DNA from: Thiocapsa imhoffii
GTDB lineage: Bacteria > Pseudomonadota > Gammaproteobacteria > Chromatiales > Chromatiaceae
NCBI RefSeq assembly: GCF_016583985.1
Contig: NZ_NRSD01000015.1
Location: forward strand, 51,845-115,844
Direction: 5' to 3'
DNA: 64,000 nucleotides
A program made the translations under genes and the position numbers. A model generated the notes under the pieces. That model was given only the letters and a program-made list of their open reading frames with translations. It did no database searches and had not been told where the DNA came from. Below, one piece after another: positions 18,681 through 26,957 of the stretch (positions within the stretch are counted from its first letter, which is position 1; the number at the start of each line of letters is the position of its first letter).

Positions 18681-19481
18681 ATGTTCAACGCGAATTCCGG
18701 GTCAGGACCACCACGTTGGCCGGCCGCGCCGAGTAACCGGGACCGGCGGTGGGAGCGCCTCCTCGCGCTATTCTTTCCACCGACCTGTATCCTTTGCGGG
18801 GCGCCGGCGCGTGAACCACATCAGGCTGAGCTGGCATCACCGCAGGGCGGGGGCGGGCGCGATCTCTGCGCCGGCTGCGCGGCGGAGCTGCCAAGCACGC
18901 TCTGGAGTTGTGCTCAATGTGCGATCCCACTGGACCACCCGGTGTCGCCCGGGGGGCGTTGCGGAACCTGTCAGCAGCATCCACCACCGTTCGACCTCAG
19001 CCTTGCGGCCTTCCGCTACGAAGGGCCGGTCGCCTCACTGGTGGTCGACGCCAAGTTTCGTGGGCGCCTCAACGTGGTGCGACTCCTCGGACAATGTCTG
19101 GCGGAGCGGATCCTCGCAGTCGATCCGCCGCGCCCTGAGGTCCTGCTGCCGGTGCCACTGCATGCGGCACGTCTGCGCGGGCGCGGTTACAATCAGGCGC
19201 TGGAAATCGCCCGGGTGGTCGCTCGGCGGCTGGACCTGCCACTCGCTGTGAACGCCTGTCGGCGACTCACCGCAACGCCGCCGCAGGCCGGTCTCGACGA
19301 ACGGGCGCGGCGGCGCAACATTCGAGGTGCCTTCCGGGTCGAGGGGGCCGTGCCCTGGAGTCATGTGGCGATTCTCGATGACGTCATGACGACCGGCAGC
19401 ACTGTCGCCGAGCTCAGTCGCGTCCTGCGGCGTGCCGGCGTTCGTCGCATCCAGATCTGGGCCGTCGCACGGACTCCCTGA
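18681..19481 (+). CDS. comF: ComF-family phosphoribosyltransferase-like protein
   Basis: ComF proteins are needed for DNA uptake in competent bacteria and carry a phosphoribosyltransferase fold. The 266-residue protein has the N-terminal four-cysteine zinc-finger region (CILCG, CAGC, CAQC, CGTC) and the PRPP-binding loop [14 protein letters not shown] near the C-terminus, plus the family phrase [24 protein letters not shown]. The start is ATG 18681 with GAGAGG eleven bases upstream. It is divergent from bioB, an arrangement common in gammaproteobacteria. Competence function is family knowledge; whether this organism is competent is not shown here. Confidence 0.9.
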   Translation: MFNANSGSGPPRWPAAPSNRDRRWERLLALFFPPTCILCGAPAREPHQAELASPQGGGGRDLCAGCAAELPSTLWSCAQCAIPLDHPVSPGGRCGTCQQHPPPFDLSLAAFRYEGPVASLVVDAKFRGRLNVVRLLGQCLAERILAVDPPRPEVLLPVPLHAARLRGRGYNQALEIARVVARRLDLPLAVNACRRLTATPPQAGLDERARRRNIRGAFRVEGAVPWSHVAILDDVMTTGSTVAELSRVLRRAGVRRIQIWAVARTP

Positions 19482-19572
19482 GCGGGCGTCGCGGCGCGGG
19501 CTTGACCGCAACCCGATGCATGTTCAAGACTGCACCCCATTGAACCGAGACGGTGTGACGGTCTGAGCAGGC

Positions 19573-21045
19573 ATGGGTGCCCGGCGCGCGTCTCAACCAG
19601 CGGAGGATCATCCCATCGCATTACCAATCACGGATCAGCGGGCACGACGACCTGCTCAGGCACCCAAGGGATCGACTCGGCGGCGGCTCGGTTGGCTGGT
19701 CGGGAGCGGCCTCTGGGTCGCGGCCGGGTTTGCGTTACCGGCCTGCGCGAGCGAGAACAGCGAGGCGAGCCGTGGATTCGAGGATGCGCGCGTCGCCGAG
19801 CTGCGGGCCACCGCACGGCCGCTCAAGGAGGCGTCCGACCTCGACCCGCTGATCGAGGCGGCGCGCACGCGGCGTCTCGTCCTGCTGGGTGAGTCCACGC
19901 ACGGAACGGCGGAATTCTACCGCTGGCGTGACCTCTTGACACGTCGGCTAATCGAGGAGGCCGGATTCCAATTCGTCGCCGTGGAGGGCGATTGGGCATC
20001 CATCGAGCTGCTGAACCGCTACGTCAAGGGGTTACCGGGCGCGCCCGCGGATGCGCGCACGGCCATGCTGACCTTCGAGCGCTGGCCGACCTGGATGTGG
20101 GCGAACGAGGAGATGCGAGCGCTCGTGGAGTGGATGCGTGCCTACAATGACGCACGGCCACTGGCACAGCGGGTCGGTCTCTACGGCATCGATGTCTATG
20201 GCGATGCCCAGGCGCGTCAGACGGTGGTGCGGCTGTTGCGGATCCTGGATCCTGAGCTCGCCCTGGTCGTCAGTGAGCGCTATGCCTGCCTTGACCGCTA
20301 CGGCGAAGATCCCATCGACTACGCCCGTGCCGTCGCGCGCGGGCAACCCGATTGTGAGGAGGCGGTCGCCGCGGTGGTCGAGCTGATCACCCAACAGCCG
20401 TCGCCTTGGGAGGGCCAGGACCCGCGTCTGGCCTTTCAACTGGTCCAGGCCGCGCGCGTGGTGCAAGGCGCGGAGCGTCACTACCGCAAGATGACGCGGC
20501 CCGGTCCGGCATCCTGGAACGCACGGGTCGATCACTTCTTCGACACCCTCATTCATGTCAGCGACTATTTTGGACCGCAATCGCGCGGGATCGTCTGGGC
20601 ACACAACACCCATATCGGCGATGCGCGGGCGACGACCATGGCGCGGCAGGGGCAGCGCAATATTGGTCAACTGACACGCGAGCACCATGGGGCGGAAGAC
20701 ATCTACGCGGTTGGGTTCGGGACCTATCGCGGCACCGTCCTGGCTGGGCGTGAATGGGGAGCACCTGGTGAGGTGATGAGCATCCCGGCAGCCGCCCCGG
20801 GGAGTTTCGAGGACCTGCTCGAACGGACCGGGCTGACGGATCTCCTGTTGCTGCTCGATGACAGCGCGCTCCAGGAGCCGTTGCGGGAAAGGCTCGACCA
20901 CCGCGCGATCGGTGTCGTCTTCGACCCAGAACACGAGCGCACTCGCAATTACGTTCCGACGCGCATGACCGAGCGCTATGACGCCTTCATCCATCTCGCT
21001 CGGACTCGTGCCCTTGAGCCGTTGCAAGAGACAGGGGTGGACTGA
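19573..21045 (+). CDS. erythromycin esterase-like hydrolase, membrane-targeted
   Basis: A 490-residue member of the erythromycin esterase homologue family (EreA/EreB, succinoglycan-related proteins). Conserved residues are visible: E107 and H110 in LLGESTHGTAEFYRWRD, the AVEGDW segment, and H344/H347 in WAHNTHIGDAR. A hydrophobic segment at about residues 35-55 (LVGSGLWVAAGFALPACAS) after a basic N-terminus suggests export; an AC pair there could also be a lipobox. The ATG at 19573 has only a weak upstream site. Neighbours (comF upstream, cytochrome c' downstream) give no clue to the substrate. Most chromosomal members are not proven to hydrolyse macrolides, so I call the fold, not drug resistance. 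Confidence 0.85.
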   Translation: MGARRASQPAEDHPIALPITDQRARRPAQAPKGSTRRRLGWLVGSGLWVAAGFALPACASENSEASRGFEDARVAELRATARPLKEASDLDPLIEAARTRRLVLLGESTHGTAEFYRWRDLLTRRLIEEAGFQFVAVEGDWASIELLNRYVKGLPGAPADARTAMLTFERWPTWMWANEEMRALVEWMRAYNDARPLAQRVGLYGIDVYGDAQARQTVVRLLRILDPELALVVSERYACLDRYGEDPIDYARAVARGQPDCEEAVAAVVELITQQPSPWEGQDPRLAFQLVQAARVVQGAERHYRKMTRPGPASWNARVDHFFDTLIHVSDYFGPQSRGIVWAHNTHIGDARATTMARQGQRNIGQLTREHHGAEDIYAVGFGTYRGTVLAGREWGAPGEVMSIPAAAPGSFEDLLERTGLTDLLLLLDDSALQEPLRERLDHRAIGVVFDPEHERTRNYVPTRMTERYDAFIHLARTRALEPLQETGVD

Positions 21046-21318
21046 CCCGGTGCATCGGCTATACTGACTCACTCGTTTGTCTGGTGCATAACGGCCAATG
21101 CCGAGCGTCCCTCGCGCGCACTGCCCCAACCAGACACCGCGAACCCCTGAAGACCGCCACGCGTTGAAGACCGATCGCACCATCCCGCGATCATCCCCAT
21201 CCCGATCGATCCGTCACGCCCGCTCGCCGCGGCGTGTCGATGGCTCTGGAATCCACCGTTGTGAACCCCAACGTGTGGAAAGTCTTTGGGACCTACACTG
21301 TCAATGGAGATCATCCAC

Positions 21319-21780
21319 ATGCAACGCATCATCGCCAGCTCCCTGCTCGGGGTCTTCGCCCTTGGTATTGCCAGCACCGCCACCGCCGACTTAACCCCGG
21401 AGGAACAGATCCGATTCCGCCAGGCCGGCTACAGCTTCATGTCCTGGAACATGGGCCGGATCAAGTCGAACCTCGATGGCAATTACAATCCTGAGCAGGT
21501 CGCGGCCGCGGCCAACGCGATCAATGCCATCGCCACCTCGGGCATGGGGTCACTCTTTGGCCCAGGGACCGATCGCAACGTCGGCAACGTCAAGACGCGC
21601 GTGAAGCCGGAATTCTTCGACAACCTCGATGATGTCGCCGTGATCGCTGGAAACTTCGTTGCCGCGACCAACGCCTTGGCCGCCGCCGCGAATGCCGGTG
21701 ACGAGATCGAAGTCTCGACCACCTTCGGTGAGGTCGGTCAGGCTTGTAAGGCGTGCCACGACAAATACCGCGCCGACTAA
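21319..21780 (+). CDS. cytochrome c'
   Basis: A periplasmic four-helix-bundle c-type cytochrome with one five-coordinate high-spin heme, linked in purple bacteria to nitric oxide binding and resistance. The 153-residue precursor has a signal peptide ending TATA/D (residue 23). The heme motif CKACH (C143, C146, H147) lies near the C-terminus, as is typical of cytochrome c'. Phrases such as QIRFRQAGYSFMSWNMG and KTRVKPEFFDN match what I remember of the Allochromatium vinosum protein very closely. ATG 21319 has GGAGA eight bases upstream. It is monocistronic: a terminator hairpin follows at 21807. This gene is the best taxonomic marker in the window. Confidence 0.97.
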   Translation: MQRIIASSLLGVFALGIASTATADLTPEEQIRFRQAGYSFMSWNMGRIKSNLDGNYNPEQVAAAANAINAIATSGMGSLFGPGTDRNVGNVKTRVKPEFFDNLDDVAVIAGNFVAATNALAAAANAGDEIEVSTTFGEVGQACKACHDKYRAD

Positions 21781-21806
21781 ACCGGCGCACGTTCGACCCG
21801 CGATCG

Positions 21807-21831
21807 GGCCGCCAATCCAGGCGGCCTGTTT
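21807..21831 (+). terminator. probable intrinsic terminator of the cytochrome c' gene
   Basis: GGCCGCC (21807-21813) pairs with GGCGGCC (21820-21826) around a six-base loop, followed by TGTTT. It lies 26 bases after the stop codon and just upstream of the next gene's ribosome-binding site. Confidence 0.6.
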
Positions 21832-21848
21832 GGTAGAGGACGACCCGC

Positions 21849-22631
21849 TTGACATCCCTTCTCAAGGCACTGATCTTCGACGTCGATGGCACCCTCGCCG
21901 ATACCGAGCGCGATGGTCATCGACCCGCTTTCAACGCCGCCTTCGCTGATGCCGGTCTCGACTGGCACTGGGATGTCGCGCGTTATGGACAACTCCTGCG
22001 GGTCACCGGTGGTAAGGAACGCATCGCCACCTTCCTTGCCGAGGAGCAGATCCAGCTCGATCCCACAGTGGATCGCGACCGCTTCATCGCTGACCTTCAC
22101 CGCGCCAAGACCAGACACTATGTTGCGTTGCTCGAACAGGGCGCGATTCCGCTACGCCCGGGTGTCCTGCGGCTGCTACGGGAGGCACGGAACGCGGGTG
22201 TACGCCTGGCGATCGCGACCACGACCACCCCCGAGAATGTGAGGGTCCTGCTTGAGTATGCGGGAGAGCCAAGGCTCGGGGACTGGTTTGAGGTGATTGC
22301 GGCGGGTGATGTGGTGCCGCATAAGAAGCCCGCGCCCGACATCTTCACCTTGGCATTGTCCGAACTCGGTCTCGATGCCGCGGACTGTCTCGCCGTGGAG
22401 GATTCCGATAACGGCGTGCGCTCGGCGCAGGCAGCCGGCCTGCGGAGCATCCTGGTCACGGTGAACGCCTACACCCAAGATCAAGACTTCGGCGCTGCCC
22501 CATTGATCGTCAATCACCTCGGTGATCCTGGTCAGCCCGCGCGGGCCCTCGCCGGTGAGCTGGGGAATCGATCGCTGGTGGATCTCACCGTCCTCGATCG
22601 GCTTCACCGCGCGGCCTGGTCTAGCGCCTGA
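21849..22631 (+). CDS. HAD-superfamily phosphatase, CbbY-like
   Basis: A 260-residue HAD hydrolase. Motif I is IFDVDGTLADTE with D11 as nucleophile and D13 as acid/base; motif II is AIATTTTPENV, motif III KKPAPDIF, motif IV AVEDSDNGVRSA. The overall pattern, including DGHRPAFNAAFADAGLDWHW, is that of CbbY, which in Calvin-cycle bacteria removes the rubisco inhibitor xylulose-1,5-bisphosphate. No cbb genes are adjacent, so the symbol is withheld. The start is a TTG at 21849 with GAGG about eight bases upstream; no ATG or GTG lies before the DVDGT motif, so a non-ATG start is needed. The following aminotransferase gene begins directly at its stop. Confidence 0.85.
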   Translation: MTSLLKALIFDVDGTLADTERDGHRPAFNAAFADAGLDWHWDVARYGQLLRVTGGKERIATFLAEEQIQLDPTVDRDRFIADLHRAKTRHYVALLEQGAIPLRPGVLRLLREARNAGVRLAIATTTTPENVRVLLEYAGEPRLGDWFEVIAAGDVVPHKKPAPDIFTLALSELGLDAADCLAVEDSDNGVRSAQAAGLRSILVTVNAYTQDQDFGAAPLIVNHLGDPGQPARALAGELGNRSLVDLTVLDRLHRAAWSSA

Positions 22632-22640
22632 GTGGCGGCG

Positions 22641-23843
22641 ATGGTGACGAGCGTGCCGGCGAGCCGGCTCTCCCGACAGGCTCGCGCGGTGGCCCCTTTC
22701 CATGTGATGCGCCTCCTCGCGCGCGCGGGAGAACTCGAGCGGGCAGGACGCACGGTGATCCACCTGGAGGTCGGTGAACCGGATTTTCCGACGCCTGCCC
22801 CGATTCTGGATGCCGCGCGACAGGCGCTCACACATGGGCAGGTCCGCTATACCCCGGCCGCCGGGTTGCCGAGTCTGCGCCAGGCCGTGGCGGACTATTA
22901 TGGTGATCGCGACGATCTGGACGTGAGCGCGTCGCGAATACTGATGACACCGGGTGCCTCCGGGGCCCTGCAGTTGGTGTTTCTCGCCTTGTTGGAGGCG
23001 GGCGATCAGGTGATCCTCTGCGACCCATCCTATCCCTGCTATCGGCAAATGTTGGGGCTGATGGGAGTCGAGCCGGTCGCGCTGCCCGTGGGTCCCGACA
23101 CGGATTATCAACTGACGGTTGCTCAGGCCGCGCGAGCCTGGACCTCGCGCGTGCGTGCGGTACTGGTTGCCTCGCCCGCGAACCCGACCGGGTCATCGAT
23201 CGCGCCGGATCAGTTGGCGGCTTTGCATCAGCTCTGTCGGGAGCGTGGCGCGGCCCTGATCGTCGATGAGATCTATCAGGGGCTCACCTATCCCGACACG
23301 GACGGTGCCGCCCCCGAGCGCGGCGCCCTCGCGCTTGGCACCTCGGAACTCTATGTCATCAACAGTTTTTCGAAATATTTCGGCATGACGGGCTGGCGTT
23401 TGGGCTGGCTCGTGGGGCCAGAGGACGCGGTCGAGGTCATGGATCGTATCGCCCAGAATCTGTTCATCGCCGCCAGCACGCCCGCGCAACAGGCGGCGCT
23501 CGCGGCCTTCGATCCAGCGACCCGTGCCATCCTGGAAACCCGTCGCGCGGCCTTTCAGCGTCGTCGCGACCGGCTCCTGCCGGCGCTGCGTGAACTGGGT
23601 TTTGCCATTCCCCGAATCCCAACAGGTGCCTTTTATCTCTACGCGCGCCTGCCCGAGCAACTCGGTCTGGACTCGATGACGCTTGCAACTCGCGCGCTTG
23701 AAGAGGCCGGTGTCGCACTGACACCTGGGCAGGATTTCGGTCACCATGAGGCCGCGTCACACGTTCGCTTTGCCTATACACGCGCGAGCGCGGAGCTCGA
23801 TGTCGCGATCCAACGTCTGCGGACCTGGTTTGCGGGGTTGTAA
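22641..23843 (+). CDS. class I PLP-dependent aminotransferase
   Basis: A 400-residue fold-type I aminotransferase of the aspartate/alanine aminotransferase group. Landmarks are the phosphate-binding MTPGASGALQLVF region, ASPANPTGSSI, IVDEIYQGL and the lysine that forms the Schiff base in NSFSKYFGMTGWRLGW; the C-terminal arginine is in HVRFAYT. The amino donor and acceptor cannot be told from sequence. ATG 22641 was taken; a GTG at 22632, immediately after the CbbY-like stop, would add three residues. The gene is probably translated from the same message as the phosphatase before it and zapE after it. Confidence 0.9.
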   Translation: MVTSVPASRLSRQARAVAPFHVMRLLARAGELERAGRTVIHLEVGEPDFPTPAPILDAARQALTHGQVRYTPAAGLPSLRQAVADYYGDRDDLDVSASRILMTPGASGALQLVFLALLEAGDQVILCDPSYPCYRQMLGLMGVEPVALPVGPDTDYQLTVAQAARAWTSRVRAVLVASPANPTGSSIAPDQLAALHQLCRERGAALIVDEIYQGLTYPDTDGAAPERGALALGTSELYVINSFSKYFGMTGWRLGWLVGPEDAVEVMDRIAQNLFIAASTPAQQAALAAFDPATRAILETRRAAFQRRRDRLLPALRELGFAIPRIPTGAFYLYARLPEQLGLDSMTLATRALEEAGVALTPGQDFGHHEAASHVRFAYTRASAELDVAIQRLRTWFAGL

Positions 23844-23846
23844 GTG

Positions 23847-24935
23847 ATGAGCACCTTCATTCCCTTGGATGCCGCGCAACAAGAGGCGAGTGAACGACTC
23901 TTGGAGATCCATCAGGCACTCAGCGCGACGGCGACGACAACCCCGGGTCGCGTTGGGTTCATCGGACAGTGGCGTACTCGACTGAGGCAAGGCGCGGTCC
24001 GGCCACCACCGGTGAAGGGCCTCTATCTCTGGGGCGATGTCGGACGGGGCAAGACCTATCTGATGGACTGGTTTGCTCGAGACTTGGAGCTTGCTGGCAA
24101 GCGACGGGTGCATTTTCATCACTTCATTCGCGATGTCCACGATCGTCTGTCGCGGCTGCCGAAACAGCCTGACCCACTCGAGGTGATCGCCCAGGATCTG
24201 TGCTCCGAAACGCGCGTGCTCTGCCTCGATGAATTCTTAGTCACGGACATCACCGATGCCATGATCCTCCACGGACTTCTGCGAGCTCTCTTCGCCCGTG
24301 GTATCACGCTCATCACGACCGCGAACACCCGCCCCGAGGAGCTCTATCGGAACGGACTCCAGCGCCAGCGCTTTCTCCCCGCGATCGAGTTGCTCCAGCG
24401 CCATACTCAGGTGTTCGAGCTCGATGGTGGCCGTGACTATCGGCTGCGCGCCCTGACTCGCGGGGGTGTCTTCTTCGTGATCGACGCGGTTGCTCCCGCG
24501 GCCACGGAGCAGGCACTCAGCACCTATTTCGAGCAACTCACGGGTGGGCACACGGATGGATCCGGATCGCAGCTCACCGTTAACGGCCGCTCCATCCCCA
24601 TGCGCCGCGCGGGTGCCGATGTCATCTGGTTCGATTTCGACGCACTCTGCGGCACCCCTCGGTCTGCGGCCGATTACATCGAGATCGCGCGCGAGTTTCA
24701 CACCCTCTTCCTATCCGACGTGCCCGTTCTGGGGCCCGCACACGAGGCGGCGGCACGGCGCTTCTTGGTGCTGGTCGATGAACTCTACGATCAAGGCGTG
24801 AAGCTGATTCTCTCGAGCACTGTCCCGGTCGAGCGACTCTACGCGGGCGGTTTGGTCGACTTTGCCCACGAACGCTTGATCAGTCGCTTGATCGAGATGC
24901 AGTCCGAGCGCTATCTCGCCGCCGTTGCCGAGTGA
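23847..24935 (+). CDS. zapE: cell division ATPase ZapE (AFG1-like)
   Basis: ZapE is an AFG1-type ATPase that associates with the Z-ring and influences FtsZ under stress in Escherichia coli. The 362-residue protein has Walker A GDVGRGKT at residues 63-70, HFHHFIRDVH, Walker B VLCLDEF, then LITTANTRPEELYRNGLQR and FLPAIELLQ, all diagnostic for the family. A GTG at 23844 precedes ATG 23847 directly; either could be used, and the upstream aminotransferase stop (TAA 23841-23843) abuts them, implying coupled translation. Gene order here does not include the ribosomal protein genes that flank zapE in many relatives. Confidence 0.93.
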   Translation: MSTFIPLDAAQQEASERLLEIHQALSATATTTPGRVGFIGQWRTRLRQGAVRPPPVKGLYLWGDVGRGKTYLMDWFARDLELAGKRRVHFHHFIRDVHDRLSRLPKQPDPLEVIAQDLCSETRVLCLDEFLVTDITDAMILHGLLRALFARGITLITTANTRPEELYRNGLQRQRFLPAIELLQRHTQVFELDGGRDYRLRALTRGGVFFVIDAVAPAATEQALSTYFEQLTGGHTDGSGSQLTVNGRSIPMRRAGADVIWFDFDALCGTPRSAADYIEIAREFHTLFLSDVPVLGPAHEAAARRFLVLVDELYDQGVKLILSSTVPVERLYAGGLVDFAHERLISRLIEMQSERYLAAVAE

Positions 24936-25032
24936 TGCCGGAGCGTTGAGCGGCCGTGATCCCGCCTGCATTGCAAAGCATCGCCCAGACCACGATGTCC
25001 CCAGAAACCACAGCGGCGAAACGGAGAAGGCC

Positions 25033-25788
25033 ATGAGTGTCGTGCATCTGAGTGACCCCACGATTGACCCGGAAGAGGTCGCTTACTTTGAGCGGCTCGC
25101 ACACCGATGGTGGGATGCCGAGGGTCCATTCTGGCCCTTGCATCGGCTCAACGCCTTTCGCGTTGAGTACATTCGGCGTCATTTGGCGAGTGCCTTCGCT
25201 CGGGATCCCAACGCGCAACGCCCATTCGAGGGCTTGAAGGTCCTGGATATCGGGTGCGGTGGTGGCATCCTGAGCGAGTCCATGGCCGCTCTCGGCGCCC
25301 AAGTGACAGGTATCGAGATCACCGAGAAGAACGTGCGCGTGGCGCAGATCCATGCCGAGTGGAGCGGCCTGTCGATCGACTACCGCTTAGTGACGGTCGA
25401 TGACCTCGCGCGCGCGGGTGAGCAGTTCGATGTGGTGCTGAACATGGAAGTGATCGAGCATGTCGAGCACCTAAACGATTTCCTCATCGACTGTGGCCAG
25501 CTGGTACGCCCGGGTGGCGTGATGTTCGTCGCCTCCATCAATCGCACCATCTTGGCCTATCTGATCGCGATCATCGGGGCTGAGTTCGTCCTGCGGTGGT
25601 TGCCTCGCGGAACGCATCATTACCGGAAACTGGTTCGCCCTGAGCAGGTCACGACTGTTCTGGGTGCAGACTTCGTGCGTGTCGATCAAACCGGTGTGCG
25701 GGTCAATCCATTCGACCGCAGCTTCCATTACACGCGCTCGATGGCCGTCAATTACATGCTCTTACTCCAGCGTCAGGGGAGCGCATGA
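25033..25788 (+). CDS. ubiG: ubiquinone biosynthesis O-methyltransferase UbiG
   Basis: UbiG carries out both O-methylations in ubiquinone synthesis, at the inner membrane face. The 251-residue SAM enzyme has motif I VLDIGCGGGILSE, the GIEITEKNVRVAQIHA segment, and the membrane-binding insert RTILAYLIAIIGAEFVLRWLPRGTHH that is characteristic of UbiG. ATG 25033 follows GGAGAAGG, a strong ribosome-binding site. It lies 97 bases after zapE on the same strand and is convergent with the class V aminotransferase (27-base gap). UbiD, which acts earlier in the pathway, is encoded far away at 50410. Confidence 0.96.
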   Translation: MSVVHLSDPTIDPEEVAYFERLAHRWWDAEGPFWPLHRLNAFRVEYIRRHLASAFARDPNAQRPFEGLKVLDIGCGGGILSESMAALGAQVTGIEITEKNVRVAQIHAEWSGLSIDYRLVTVDDLARAGEQFDVVLNMEVIEHVEHLNDFLIDCGQLVRPGGVMFVASINRTILAYLIAIIGAEFVLRWLPRGTHHYRKLVRPEQVTTVLGADFVRVDQTGVRVNPFDRSFHYTRSMAVNYMLLLQRQGSA

Positions 25789-25815
25789 GGCCTGGATCGC
25801 CGCTGAGTGAGGAGC

Positions 25816-26955
25816 TCAGGATCGTGCGACCTCGTCGGCGACGATCTGGACCTGTTCGACGGCACGTTCGATGACCTCGAACGGCGTGTAGAAGTGTGGC
25901 GAGAATCGAATCCCCCCCCCCCGATGCGCACACAAAACCTGGCGCCGCATCAAGCCGGCATAGAGCCGATCCGCTGCCCGATCGGGAACGCGAAAGGTGA
26001 CGATTCCCGCGCGTTGTGCCGGCGCACGTGGGCTTAAGAGTTCGAAGCCCCGCTGATCGAGACGATCAATCAAGAATTCGGTGCGCCGCTGCAGGTCATC
26101 CCAGACCCGGGTCATGGAAACCTCCTCGAGCAGGGACAGACTGGCTTCCAGTGCATGGACGCCGAGTTGATTGGGGCTGCCGCATTCGAAGCGGCGAGCA
26201 TCCGTGGCCGGCTCCCACTGGCGACGTTCGAAATTGCCGGAGTCTTGGAGCATGTGCCAGCCGAATTGGTGGAGGGTCAAGGTGGGGCGTAAGAGCGGGT
26301 TGACGTACAACAGGGCGACCCCCTCGGGGCCGAGCATCCACTTGTGCCCGTCCGCAACCACGAAGTCCACGCCACTGGCGATGAGATTGCCGGGGCAGGC
26401 GCCGAGTCCCTGAATCGCGTCGACACAGAGTAAGACACCCTGGTTTCGGCACCAAGCACCGAGTCGCTCGAGATCCAGTCTGCGCCCGCGCGCATACTGC
26501 ACCCAACTGATCGCGATCATGCGAGTGCGCTCCCCACAGAGCCCGATGAGCTCGGCTTCCGGATCCTGCGAGCGCTCTAGGTCGAGCGCGACCCAGCGGA
26601 CCCCGTGGCGTCGCAGTGACTCCCAAACCACGCGATTGGATGGAAACTCCTGCGCGATGCCGACGACCTCGTCACCCTCCTGCCAAGCGCAGCCGTGCGC
26701 AATGATGGAGAGTGCCTCGGAGGTGTTCTTCGCGAGCGCGATGTCATCAGGCGATGCCGCACCGATCAGCCGTGCAAGCCGTTCTCGCAGCCGCGTCTCA
26801 ACGCTCAGCCAGTCGCTGTAGCGCAGCGAGCCGAGGCGTGCGTTCTCCTCGGCGAACCGCGCGATGGCCGCGACCGTGCGCGCCGGCCAGGGGCCGACCG
26901 CGGCATGGTTGAGATGACAGAGTTCCGGATCGAGTGGGAACTCGCTCGTCAGCAT
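25816..26955 (-). CDS. class V PLP-dependent aminotransferase (cysteine desulfurase/selenocysteine lyase-like)
   Basis: A 379-residue fold-type I enzyme of the class V group. The N-terminus has LCHLNHAAVGPWP, the PLP lysine is in VVADGHKWMLGPEGVALLYV, and the C-terminal domain has HRGGGIRFSPHFYTPFEV. There is no active-site cysteine loop typical of IscS, so it is more like aminotransferases or isopenicillin-N-epimerase-type enzymes; the reaction is unknown. A run of eleven G on the coding strand encodes RGGG (25912-25922) and is a slippage hotspot. ATG 26955 lies two bases after the stop of the upstream transpeptidase gene, with AGGAAGG inside the end of that gene, so translation is coupled. 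Family call is good; substrate not known. Confidence 0.85.
   Translation of the reverse strand: MLTSEFPLDPELCHLNHAAVGPWPARTVAAIARFAEENARLGSLRYSDWLSVETRLRERLARLIGAASPDDIALAKNTSEALSIIAHGCAWQEGDEVVGIAQEFPSNRVVWESLRRHGVRWVALDLERSQDPEAELIGLCGERTRMIAISWVQYARGRRLDLERLGAWCRNQGVLLCVDAIQGLGACPGNLIASGVDFVVADGHKWMLGPEGVALLYVNPLLRPTLTLHQFGWHMLQDSGNFERRQWEPATDARRFECGSPNQLGVHALEASLSLLEEVSMTRVWDDLQRRTEFLIDRLDQRGFELLSPRAPAQRAGIVTFRVPDRAADRLYAGLMRRQVLCAHRGGGIRFSPHFYTPFEVIERAVEQVQIVADEVARS
25912..25922. repeat. C11/G11 homopolymer inside an aminotransferase gene
   Basis: Eleven consecutive C on the plus strand read as eleven G in the minus-strand gene, encoding Arg-Gly-Gly-Gly. With the length shown the frame is intact. 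Tracts of this length are known to change length by replication slippage. Confidence 0.9.
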
Positions 26956-26957
26956 CG

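Noticed and set aside
18669..18700. Possible BirA operator (TTGTCAACC) between bioB and comF
   Set aside because: Only one half-site, one mismatch from the consensus; the partner half is absent at the required spacing.
19573..21045. Macrolide resistance determinant
   Set aside because: The fold is shared by many proteins of unknown substrate; sequence alone does not show drug hydrolysis.
20032..21183. A 383-codon leftward open frame over the erythromycin esterase-like gene
   Set aside because: The opposite strand encodes all family motifs of a real enzyme; this one shows none.
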